Part shown: piece after piece, positions 1 through 5,494 of the stretch
Layout: each line of letters opens with the position of its first letter
How positions within the stretch are numbered: position 1 is the first letter of the stretch
DNA from: an uncultured Selenomonadales bacterium
Lineage (GTDB): Bacteria; Bacillota; Negativicutes; Selenomonadales; Selenomonadaceae
Reading direction: 5' to 3'
DNA: 11,563 nucleotides
NCBI GenBank assembly: GCA_947167555.1
Contig: CAMVIO010000043.1
Span: 1 to 11,563 of the forward strand
Made by a program: the position numbers and the translations under genes
The notes under the pieces: generated by a model
Told to the model about the DNA's origin: nothing
The model's database searches: none
Seen by the model: the letters and a program-made list of their open reading frames with translations, nothing else

Positions 1-407
1 GTCAACCGCTCGTCGCTGTCCTTCAAAAATTTCGACAGCTTATCTTCAAAAGAAACAGGCCCGGCAGGAAAACGTCCGGCTGCTGACTTAGCCCGGAAAT
101 CATTTCCGGCAGGACGGCGAGGCGCACGCGAAATCGGTTGAGGATTTCCTCCATCTACAGATTCAGTCTTTTTAGGCTGCAAACGCTTGATGGAAAGGCC
201 GATTTTCCCTCGGTCGTCTACATTCAAGACTTTCACCTTGACGGTTTGGCCCACTTTCAAAAAATCATTGATATCATTTACATAGACATCCGCAACTTCA
301 GAAATATGGACAAGTCCCACCTTCCCATCCGCTAAATCGACAAACGCGCCAAACTTCGTGATGCCGGTAACCTTACCTTCCACCACGCCGCCAACTTCAA
401 CTGACAA
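1..407 (-). CDS. yabR: S1-domain RNA-binding protein, 3' end off the left edge
   Basis: Partial gene: 135 codons are visible and the stop lies beyond base 1. My own translation from a TTG start at 405-407 begins SVEVGGVVEGKVTGITKFGAF. Residues 1-73 form one S1 OB-fold, with the typical G-x-V-x-x-I-x-x-F-G-A-F-V strand, a GLVHISE turn near residue 30 and a closing GKIGLSIKR strand. A basic, Pro/Arg-rich linker follows, then an F-E-D-K-L-S-K-F-L-K segment common at the C-terminus of this family. The TTG start is chosen because AGGAGG (416-421) lies 8 bases upstream and the nearby ATG at the ribosome site is out of frame. A single S1 domain directly downstream of divIC matches Bacillus yabR. The family binds RNA or ribosomes, but its exact role is not settled. 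The symbol rests on domain and synteny. Confidence 0.88.
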   Translation of the reverse strand, partial: MSVEVGGVVEGKVTGITKFGAFVDLADGKVGLVHISEVADVYVNDINDFLKVGQTVKVKVLNVDDRGKIGLSIKRLQPKKTESVDGGNPQPISRAPRRPAGNDFRAKSAAGRFPAGPVSFEDKLSKFLKDSDERL

Positions 408-443
408 AACCTGTTCCTCCTCATATTTATTAAAATCTGTTTC

Positions 444-473
444 ATTATACCTTCGCCATTCCGCACCTGTCAA
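444..473 (-). promoter_or_regulatory. Consensus sigma-A-type promoter for the S1-domain gene
   Basis: On the minus strand, TTGACA (468-473) and TATAAT (444-449) are both perfect matches to the housekeeping consensus, separated by 18 bases. Transcription would start near 437, giving a leader of about 30 bases that carries the AGGAGG site. The S1 gene can therefore be transcribed independently of divIC. Confidence 0.85.
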
Positions 474-506
474 GGAAAAGGAATAGGCGTATAAACCGCC
501 GCGCCG

Positions 507-794
507 TTATTTTTTCGCCGCGATATATGGCATTTCTCCATGACGCGTCATCCCGAGTTCTTCTCTCGCTACCTTCTCGATATACTCCGGTTTGTCAAGC
601 CCATCTCGTTCCTCTTTCAGCGCCGCATTGCGCGCGCGCGCCTCTTCCAGCCGCGTAACCGCGACGGCCCGGTCTTCCTCGACCTCATTGAGATGCGATT
701 GCTGCATGCAAAACGTATATCCGAACCCGATAATCCAAAGCGCTACGATAACGGCAAAAATACTCGGCGACCATCCGCCGCGCTTTTCTTCCAT
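507..794 (-). CDS. divIC: Septum formation initiator, DivIC/FtsB family
   Basis: 95-residue bitopic division protein. A short charged cytoplasmic N-terminus (1-9) leads into one membrane segment (about 10-30, SIFAVIVALWIIGFGYTF). A heptad-like coiled coil rich in Glu, Arg and Leu follows (about 34-68), then the family's C-terminal block PEYIEKVAREELGM (about 69-82). Proteins of this type form a membrane complex with FtsL and DivIB/FtsQ that activates septal wall synthesis at the division site. Length and layout are typical. The ribosome site is modest: AGGAG- and AGGAAAG-like sequences lie 12-20 bases before the ATG, and there is no better in-frame start. It is followed by the S1-domain gene, as in Bacillus, but each gene has its own promoter here. 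FtsB and DivIC cannot be separated by sequence alone; DivIC is chosen for a Firmicute. Confidence 0.9.
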   Translation of the reverse strand: MEEKRGGWSPSIFAVIVALWIIGFGYTFCMQQSHLNEVEEDRAVAVTRLEEARARNAALKEERDGLDKPEYIEKVAREELGMTRHGEMPYIAAKK

Positions 795-853
795 TCCGCT
801 TTGCCCCGCTTTCCTGACTCCTGTAATTGTTCCCTATTAAAGAGTACGACTTT

Positions 854-882
854 ATAATACTAATATTTCATGCAACTTGCAA
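854..882 (-). promoter_or_regulatory. Promoter upstream of divIC
   Basis: Minus-strand TTGCAA (877-882), a 17-base spacer, then TATTAT (854-859). The elements are 4/6 and 5/6 matches to the housekeeping consensus with ideal spacing, in an AT-rich gap after the zinc-ribbon gene. Start would be near 847, leaving about 50 bases of leader before the divIC ATG. Confidence 0.6.
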
Positions 883-915
883 GAAAAAAACGCTGATTCA
901 GGCAAATTGCCGCAA

Positions 916-1983
916 TTATTTTTCCGAGAACTGGAAATAATCAGTATTGACAATCCTGCGAAAGACTGAATGGCAGGTATTGCAATTAAAATGATCCCAA
1001 ACGTTTTCCATGTCCGGTTTCCCGTCCACCAGATGCACCGCCTGTCCCTCGACATAATCCATCATGGCGCCACAACGCGGGCATTGACACTGATTGTTCT
1101 CGTCGCACTTCAGCATCATCGGTGCAAGGTCACCGGTCGCGAGAACCTTCGCCGGTTCCGGCTCAGCCTGCCCATCAATTCGATCCTCGTCCTGCTGCGG
1201 ATACGGAAGATAAAATCCCGAAGTCAATACCTCGCGGTAAAACACGCCGCAGGTATCGCACTCGTATTTCGGCTTGACGTTCTCCATATCCAACTTGCCG
1301 TCCACGACGCGCACCGCACCGCCCTCGACAAAACGAAACCGCTTGCCGCAAACGGGACAGGTCTCATTTCCTTTCGGCTCTTTCGGCAATGCAATCGGCC
1401 CCCTGCCCGCCGCGGCCGATTCCTCCTGTTTTCCCTCCGGATCATCCGACGTCTCAGCGGGAGACGGCTGGGCCACCCGATCCTCGTCCTGCTGCGGATA
1501 TGGCAAATAAAAGCCGGAGGATAATACTTCGCGATAAAACACACCGCAAGTGTCGCACTCATACTTAGGCTTAACATTTTCCATGTCAACTTTGCCGTCC
1601 ACGACGCGCACCGCGCCGCCATCGACAAAACGAAAATGATTCCCGCATACAGGGCAAACTTCCTCGCCCGTTGGTTCCTTCGGAAGAGATATCGGCCCTT
1701 TTCCCGGAGGTTTTTCCGGCTCCTTCAACGCCGTTTGCGGCTCCGGTTTTGTCTCCGTATCCTTATCTTGGTTCAAAGGGAAAACATCATAGTAGTCCGT
1801 CGTCAGCACCGCGCGATAATACACCTTGCAATCGTCGCAAATATAGCGCGGCTTGTAATTATCCATATCAAGCTGTCCGCTTACGACCGCTACGGCTTCG
1901 CCGTCCTTGAACCGAAGTGGGTTGCCGCACGCGGGGCACGAGAAGCTCCCGTCGTCCCGCTTTTTTAGCTTTCTCAGCGTCAT
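916..1983 (-). CDS. Unrecognised protein with four tandem zinc-ribbon units
   Basis: 355 residues, soluble, with no signal peptide or membrane segment. I do not recognise a named family. The sequence shows four CxxC-X29-CxxC units with exactly the same spacing: Cys 16/19/49/52, 110/113/143/146, 209/212/242/245 and 301/304/334/337. Each should bind one zinc. Between the cysteine pairs lies a conserved core such as FRFVDGGAVRVVDGKVDMEN, and after the second pair a short aromatic strand (FYREVL-S-GFY). Units 2 and 3 are near copies (66 of 76 residues identical), each preceded by G-[KR]-GPI-[SA]-LPKEP; units 1 and 4 are more diverged. The linkers are acidic and Pro-rich, so the units probably behave as beads on a string. 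The ATG has AGGTGA 4 bases upstream. The gene lies between the glycosyltransferase and divIC without obvious functional coupling. Possible roles include nucleic-acid or protein binding, or zinc storage; none is shown by the sequence. Confidence 0.85.
   Translation of the reverse strand: MTLRKLKKRDDGSFSCPACGNPLRFKDGEAVAVVSGQLDMDNYKPRYICDDCKVYYRAVLTTDYYDVFPLNQDKDTETKPEPQTALKEPEKPPGKGPISLPKEPTGEEVCPVCGNHFRFVDGGAVRVVDGKVDMENVKPKYECDTCGVFYREVLSSGFYLPYPQQDEDRVAQPSPAETSDDPEGKQEESAAAGRGPIALPKEPKGNETCPVCGKRFRFVEGGAVRVVDGKLDMENVKPKYECDTCGVFYREVLTSGFYLPYPQQDEDRIDGQAEPEPAKVLATGDLAPMMLKCDENNQCQCPRCGAMMDYVEGQAVHLVDGKPDMENVWDHFNCNTCHSVFRRIVNTDYFQFSEK
1180..1407 (-). repeat. Zinc-ribbon repeat unit 3 (copy of 1477-1704)
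   Basis: Codons for residues 193-268 of the four-unit protein. It repeats 1477-1704 at an exact offset of 297 bases (99 codons). The proteins differ at 10 of 76 positions. The DNA is a mosaic of two 23-base perfectly identical blocks (1181-1203 and 1295-1317) and stretches with many third-position changes. Confidence 0.85.
1477..1704 (-). repeat. Zinc-ribbon repeat unit 2 (copy of 1180-1407)
   Basis: Codons for residues 94-169 of the four-unit protein, the partner of the unit 297 bases to its left. The identical 23-base blocks fall at 1478-1500 and 1592-1614. Confidence 0.85.
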
Positions 1984-2066
1984 ATTCTCACCTAAATGCG
2001 TTCAATATCTGTCACGCTATTTAAATTTATATTCGAGAAAAAGATAAAAATCCCTGCCGAAATGAA

Positions 2067-3221
2067 TCACTCTCCACGAAATTTTTTCCAATCGGAAAAT
2101 TTCTCGAATTCTTCGGCAAAATAGTCCGCAATATCGCGTGCCGCATACGGCTTTTTCATCTCATGCGCCGAATCACGCATTGCGACCAATTCTTCCTCCG
2201 ACGAAAGCAGCCGTGAGATTGCTTTTGCCAGCTTCGCTTCAGAGTTAGCCCAAATTGCCGCGCCCTTTCGCGCGATATAGACAGCGTTTTCCGTCTCCGG
2301 CCCCGGAATCGGATCATGCAAAAGCATCGGCAATTCGGCAGACAGCGCTTCGCTGATAGTGAGTGCTCCCGGTTTTGTAATGATAAAATCCGATACCGCC
2401 ATAAACTCACGTACGCGCGCCGAATACCCCCAAACGAGAATCGTATGGTGCGATGTCTCCGCCATCTGCTCAACACGCAAACGAAGCTTTTCATTTTTGC
2501 CCGTTACCACGAGAATCTGGATGGGCATGGCAACGTTCTCCAACGCATTCAGCGCCGCATCGAGACCGCCGATTCCAAGACCGCCGCCCATCAAAAGCAC
2601 TGTTTTCCCACCCGGGGAAAGACCAAGACTTTCGAAAATCGTTTCCCGGTTTTCCCGTTGATGAAACTTCGACGTGACTGGGATACCGGTCACGAATACT
2701 TTGTCCTGCGGCAATCCCGCCGCAATCAGATCCGTCTTCATTTCCTCCCGTGCGACGAAATAACAGTCCGCATTCGGATAAATCCACATCTGATGCACGG
2801 AATAATCGGTGATGACCGTCGCATACAAGAATTCCTCAGGATGACGCTTTTTTCTCCAGGAAGCTGCCCCCGCAGGAAACGGATGCGTGCAAATCACCGC
2901 TTCCGGTCGATATTTTTTCACAAGCGCCGCGATATCCCGTGCCGTAAACGCAGAAATCAGGCTTTGCACGGAAAGCCCTCCAGACCGCCCGCCGGTAAAC
3001 CGGTACATCAGTTCATACAAATTCGGAATGAATCGCAGCATAAAAAGATAGCACGCCTTCATAAAAGCCGTGGCCCACGAGACGCGCCACATCGTGAAAT
3101 CCTCCGTATAGATCTGCGCATCGGGATATTTGATTTTTAACGCATCCGCCACCGCCTCTGCTGCCTTGATATGTCCGGAGCCGATGGACGCCGCTATAAT
3201 CAGGAAATGCTTCTCCCGCAT
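2067..3221 (-). CDS. Glycolipid glycosyltransferase, MGDG synthase/UgtP type
   Basis: 384-residue GT28-family, GT-B-fold enzyme expected to transfer a sugar from a UDP-sugar to diacylglycerol or a similar lipid at the inner face of the membrane. The N-terminal MGDG-synthase domain has the signature SIGSGHIKAA (residues 12-21) and TDYSVH (138-143). The C-terminal MurG-like nucleotide-binding domain has GGGLGIGG (from 212), TKPGALTISEAL (from 282) and PGPETEN (306-312). Length fits Bacillus UgtP-like enzymes. The start is the ATG at 3219-3221, which has GGGAGGA at a proper distance. An in-frame ATG at 3234-3236 has no ribosome site and sits about where transcription should begin. It forms its own unit between a terminator and a promoter on its 5' side. 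Donor and acceptor cannot be read from sequence; a role in membrane glycolipid synthesis is inferred. Confidence 0.87.
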   Translation of the reverse strand: MREKHFLIIAASIGSGHIKAAEAVADALKIKYPDAQIYTEDFTMWRVSWATAFMKACYLFMLRFIPNLYELMYRFTGGRSGGLSVQSLISAFTARDIAALVKKYRPEAVICTHPFPAGAASWRKKRHPEEFLYATVITDYSVHQMWIYPNADCYFVAREEMKTDLIAAGLPQDKVFVTGIPVTSKFHQRENRETIFESLGLSPGGKTVLLMGGGLGIGGLDAALNALENVAMPIQILVVTGKNEKLRLRVEQMAETSHHTILVWGYSARVREFMAVSDFIITKPGALTISEALSAELPMLLHDPIPGPETENAVYIARKGAAIWANSEAKLAKAISRLLSSEEELVAMRDSAHEMKKPYAARDIADYFAEEFEKFSDWKKFRGE

Positions 3222-3242
3222 TGCCAATCCTCCCATGGGCTT

Positions 3243-3272
3243 ATTTTAGCACAACCGCCGGACGTGTGGCAA
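3243..3272 (-). promoter_or_regulatory. Promoter of the glycosyltransferase gene
   Basis: Minus-strand TTGCCA (3267-3272), an 18-base spacer, then TAAAAT (3243-3248) preceded by TG one base before it, making an extended -10. The start would be near 3236, so the GGGAGGA site and the ATG at 3221 fall at the beginning of a very short leader. Confidence 0.65.
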
Positions 3273-3292
3273 TCATGACCCGGTTCGCTTCC

Positions 3293-3322
3293 AAAAAAAT
3301 TTAGGCGTGCCGAATGCACGCC
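3293..3322 (-). terminator. Intrinsic terminator after panE
   Basis: Minus-strand hairpin GGCGTGC / GCACGCC (7 perfect pairs, 5-base loop ATTCG; arms 3316-3322 and 3304-3310), followed by AAA and a run of seven T. It lies 15 bases past the panE stop and closes the panB-panE operon. Confidence 0.88.
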
Positions 3323-3337
3323 CAAATCAAACATCGA

Positions 3338-4264
3338 TTACTTTATCCCTTTTTCCTTCCCCCATGCACTGATCTTGTCATAGAGCGGCGTAGAAACATG
3401 GTATTCCTTTCCGAGCCGGGAAACCCGATGGACGAGTCCGTCAAACTCGGACGGGCCACCGTGCGCCACGTCCCTCTGCATGGAAGTCTTCAGATCCTTT
3501 GTGAAAGAATCCATGAGCTTCAGATTGACATCAACCAGGGATTCTTCAAACTCGACTCCCATGCCATGGCCAAGCGCCTCGATTTCCCGAATCAGGCCGA
3601 CGAACATTTTCCTAGGCTCACCTTCCCGCAGGAAATCACCGCTGACCGCGTCAAAATAAAGCCCTGCCGCGCCCAACGGCGACACATAGCTGAATTTTTG
3701 CAGAGCGTCCCGACGGATATTCTCGGTAAAATGCCCCTCGATTCCGGCTTTGTTCAAAACCGGCTCCAGCTTTTGCGCCAACGGCAACAATTTTTTCTCC
3801 TGATTCGGGCGATATCCGTAGAAGATGCGTAAGATCGAAGCGGGCTGCGCGACAATCCCCGGAGATTCCACCATGCCGTAAATGTAAACGCAGCCGTCCA
3901 GCACGGTCACGCCCGGCAAATCCTTCTGCATGACCTCGCCCGTTCCGAACACATTCAAGAGCGGAATCACGAGCGTATTCTCACCCGCATGCTTCCGCGC
4001 GAACTCGATGGCCGCTGGCAGACTGTAATACTTGAAGCAGACAAAGATCACGTCCGGCGTATCGCCATATTCGTCGATAGCGCAAGCCTTGACGGTCTTG
4101 ACGTCAAGATCGCCCCGATGCGCGGTGCGAAGCGTAAGCCCATTCTTTTTCAACGCTTCAAGATGCGCGCCGCGAGCAATAAACGTTACCTCGTTGCCCG
4201 CCAGTGCAAGATAGCCGCCGACGATACCGCCGACGCCTCCCGCGCCGAGAACCGCAAATTTCAT
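3338..4264 (-). CDS. panE: 2-dehydropantoate 2-reductase (ketopantoate reductase)
   Basis: 308 residues; reduces ketopantoate to pantoate with NADPH in the cytoplasm, the second step of the pantoate branch of vitamin B5/CoA synthesis. The N-terminal Rossmann fold begins at residue 1 (MKFAVLGAGGVGGIVGGYLA). By alignment from memory with the E. coli enzyme, Lys78 (in VCFKYY), Lys190 (in ALQKFSYVSPLGAAG) and Glu273 (in PSEFDGLVHRV) match the substrate and catalytic positions. The C-terminal helical domain is complete. The ATG at 4262-4264 has AGGAGG (4272-4277) upstream; a TTG at 4286-4288 overlapping the panB stop would add 8 residues but lacks a ribosome site. It follows panB by 20 bases and the two act consecutively. 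ApbA/PanE homologues can have other 2-keto-acid substrates, but the panB neighbour makes this assignment firm. Confidence 0.93.
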   Translation of the reverse strand: MKFAVLGAGGVGGIVGGYLALAGNEVTFIARGAHLEALKKNGLTLRTAHRGDLDVKTVKACAIDEYGDTPDVIFVCFKYYSLPAAIEFARKHAGENTLVIPLLNVFGTGEVMQKDLPGVTVLDGCVYIYGMVESPGIVAQPASILRIFYGYRPNQEKKLLPLAQKLEPVLNKAGIEGHFTENIRRDALQKFSYVSPLGAAGLYFDAVSGDFLREGEPRKMFVGLIREIEALGHGMGVEFEESLVDVNLKLMDSFTKDLKTSMQRDVAHGGPSEFDGLVHRVSRLGKEYHVSTPLYDKISAWGKEKGIK

Positions 4265-4284
4265 ATTCTTTCCTCCTGTCAGCC

Positions 4285-5124
4285 TCAATACAGCTTTTCC
4301 AGTGTCTCGTCCGCAATCTTGAAGGTATGCGTGCCTTCCTCGGGAAACGTGCGCGCCGCCACCTCGTCCTTATATGCCTTCATCGCCTTGATCATCTCGT
4401 CGTGGAGATTCGCAAAACGCTTGACGAATTTGGGGCAGAAACCATTGGAGAATCCGAGCATGTCATTGACGACGAGCACCTGCCCATCGCAGCCGCTGCC
4501 AGCACCGATGCCAATCGTCACGGCGCCGACGGCAGCCGTCACCTTCTCTGCAAGACGAGCCGGTACGCACTCCAATACAATCGCGCAGCAACCGGCCTTG
4601 TCCAGCGCTTTCGCGTCGTCAATCAATTTTTGTGCAGTGGCGGCGTCTTTTCCCTGCACCTTGTAACCGCCGAGCTGATTTACCGACTGCGGCGTCAAGC
4701 CAAGATGGCCGACCACGGGAATGCCGGCGGCAATCATTTTCTCGATTCCCGGAAGTATCTCCACACCGCCTTCGAGCTTAACCGCCTGACAGCCTGTTTC
4801 TTTCAAGATCCGCCCCGCATTTTCCACGGCCTTTTCCGCAGACACCTGATAGCTCATGAACGGCATATCGACGACGACAAACGTGTTTTTCGCGCCGCGG
4901 ACTACGGCCTTCCCATGATGGATCATGTCGTCTACGGTAACCGGCAGCGTGGAGCCGTACCCGAGCATGACATTTCCTAACGAATCGCCGACAAGGATCG
5001 TATCGATCCCAGCCTCCTCGACGAGCTGCGCCATCGAGTAATCATAGGCTGTGAGCATCGTCACGGGAACTTTGGCGGCTTTCCTTTCCTTAAACGTGGC
5101 AACGGTAAACGGTTGATTGGACAT
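4285..5124 (-). CDS. panB: 3-methyl-2-oxobutanoate hydroxymethyltransferase
   Basis: 279 residues, the usual PanB length. It transfers a hydroxymethyl group from 5,10-methylene-tetrahydrofolate to 2-ketoisovalerate to give ketopantoate, the committed step to pantothenate. The TIM-barrel landmarks are present: LTAYDY (24-29), VGDSLG with metal-ligand Asp47 (45-50), VDMPFMSY with Asp86 (85-92), AVKLEGG with Lys116 and Glu118, HLGLTPQS (140-147), and VLECVP with the catalytic-type Glu185. The ATG at 5122-5124 has GGAGGTG (5132-5138) upstream. An in-frame extension to 5190 would add 22 residues outside the family alignment and covers a structured leader. First gene of panB-panE; panC and panD are not in the window. 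The long structured leader with a terminator suggests control by RNA structure. Confidence 0.96.
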   Translation of the reverse strand: MSNQPFTVATFKERKAAKVPVTMLTAYDYSMAQLVEEAGIDTILVGDSLGNVMLGYGSTLPVTVDDMIHHGKAVVRGAKNTFVVVDMPFMSYQVSAEKAVENAGRILKETGCQAVKLEGGVEILPGIEKMIAAGIPVVGHLGLTPQSVNQLGGYKVQGKDAATAQKLIDDAKALDKAGCCAIVLECVPARLAEKVTAAVGAVTIGIGAGSGCDGQVLVVNDMLGFSNGFCPKFVKRFANLHDEMIKAMKAYKDEVAARTFPEEGTHTFKIADETLEKLY

Positions 5125-5159
5125 ATACGGACACCTCCAATTAAATTTCAGCAAACAGC

Positions 5160-5231
5160 GACGGGGCGCTTTGCGCCCGTCTGCGTACAACGAAAACTTA
5201 GCGCCCCGCCATGCGGTTCGCTATTTTTTCG
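5160..5231 (-). other. Two strong hairpins in the distal panB leader
   Basis: Between the leader terminator and the panB ribosome site the RNA can form two stable hairpins. The first (5191-5231) stacks CGAAAA/TTTTCG, TAGCG/CGCTA and CCGC/GCGG around an ATG loop. The second (5160-5181) pairs GACGGGCGC with GCGCCCCGTC around an AAA loop and ends about 20 bases before GGAGGTG. Neither is followed by a T-run, so they are not terminators. They could stabilise the message, set ribosome access, or be part of the switching fold. Confidence 0.6.
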
Positions 5232-5235
5232 TATA

Positions 5236-5270
5236 AAATAAAAACGCTTCTTTGCCCATGACAAAGAAGC
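5236..5270 (-). terminator. Terminator inside the panB leader (attenuator candidate)
   Basis: Minus-strand stem GCTTCTTTG / CAAAGAAGC (9 perfect pairs, 7-base loop), followed by G, five T, A and four T. It lies between the panB promoter and the panB start, so it would end transcription before the gene unless bypassed. An outer stem CGTATA/TATACG (5274-5279 with 5230-5235) could extend it. Together with the upstream hairpin this is the layout of a transcription attenuator. Confidence 0.8.
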
Positions 5271-5297
5271 CCGTATACGACCCCGGCGACCGTCGGC

Positions 5298-5344
5298 GTT
5301 CTCCCATCGTCCCGGTCAAAACGATCCGGGCGACAACGCAGAAC
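5298..5344 (-). promoter_or_regulatory. Candidate pan-motif RNA in the panB leader
   Basis: The transcript folds as outer GUUCU/AGAAC, inner UCG/CGA, CCCGG/CCGGG, then UC/GA around a GUUUU loop. A single unpaired A lies on each side of the CCCGG/CCGGG stem (bases 5325 and 5310). A stem with two bulged A residues in the leader of panB is how I recall the published pan RNA motif of Firmicutes, a candidate cis-regulatory RNA of pantothenate genes with no ligand that I know of. The fold and bulges are seen in the sequence. The family assignment is from memory of its description, not a covariance search, and I cannot find a clear second copy of the hairpin. Confidence 0.55.
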
Positions 5345-5367
5345 AATCATAAATTACCGGCATTGGC

Positions 5368-5395
5368 AGTATAACTCAAAGCGTCTTGATGTCAT
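5368..5395 (-). promoter_or_regulatory. Promoter of the panB-panE operon
   Basis: Minus-strand ATGACA (5390-5395), a 16-base spacer, then TATACT (5368-5373), each a 5/6 match. The predicted start near 5361 is about 17 bases before the bulged-A hairpin and gives a leader of about 237 bases before the panB ATG. Confidence 0.6.
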
Positions 5396-5448
5396 CTGTT
5401 TGCCTGAGGAAAGAATACCATACCCCATAGCGGAAAGCAAGCAAAAAG

Positions 5449-5479
5449 AAAAAACCGCCGTTCTCATAAAAAACGGCGG
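5449..5479 (-). terminator. Intrinsic terminator after sigH
   Basis: Minus-strand stem CCGCCGTT / AACGGCGG (8 perfect pairs; arms 5472-5479 and 5455-5462), 9-base loop, and a run of six T. It begins 15 bases past the sigH stop and separates sigH from the panB unit. Confidence 0.88.
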
Positions 5480-5494
5480 AATAACACTAAATCG

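Noticed and set aside
474..506. A terminator after divIC
   Set aside because: Only a 4-pair GGCG/CGCC stem followed by a mixed pyrimidine tract; not a convincing intrinsic terminator.
883..915. A terminator after the zinc-ribbon gene
   Set aside because: There is a T7 run, but the only stem (GGCA/TGCC, 4 pairs) is separated from it by about 10 bases, so it is too weak to call.
1984..2066. A promoter for the zinc-ribbon gene
   Set aside because: The gap is AT-rich with TATAAA-like sequences, but no -35 box at proper spacing convinces me. Read-through from the glycosyltransferase gene is also possible since no terminator is seen.
2316..3140. A 274-codon plus-strand open frame opposite the glycosyltransferase gene
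   Set aside because: The minus-strand frame carries all the family motifs; the plus-strand product is Arg/His-rich with no domain, typical of a shadow frame.
4262..4288. panE starting at the TTG that overlaps the panB stop
   Set aside because: The ATG at 4262-4264 has AGGAGG at proper distance and begins exactly at the Rossmann fold; the TTG has no ribosome site.
5125..5373. A T-box leader upstream of panB
   Set aside because: The leader has a terminator, but I do not find the conserved T-box antiterminator sequence, and the product is not an amino-acid or tRNA-charging gene.
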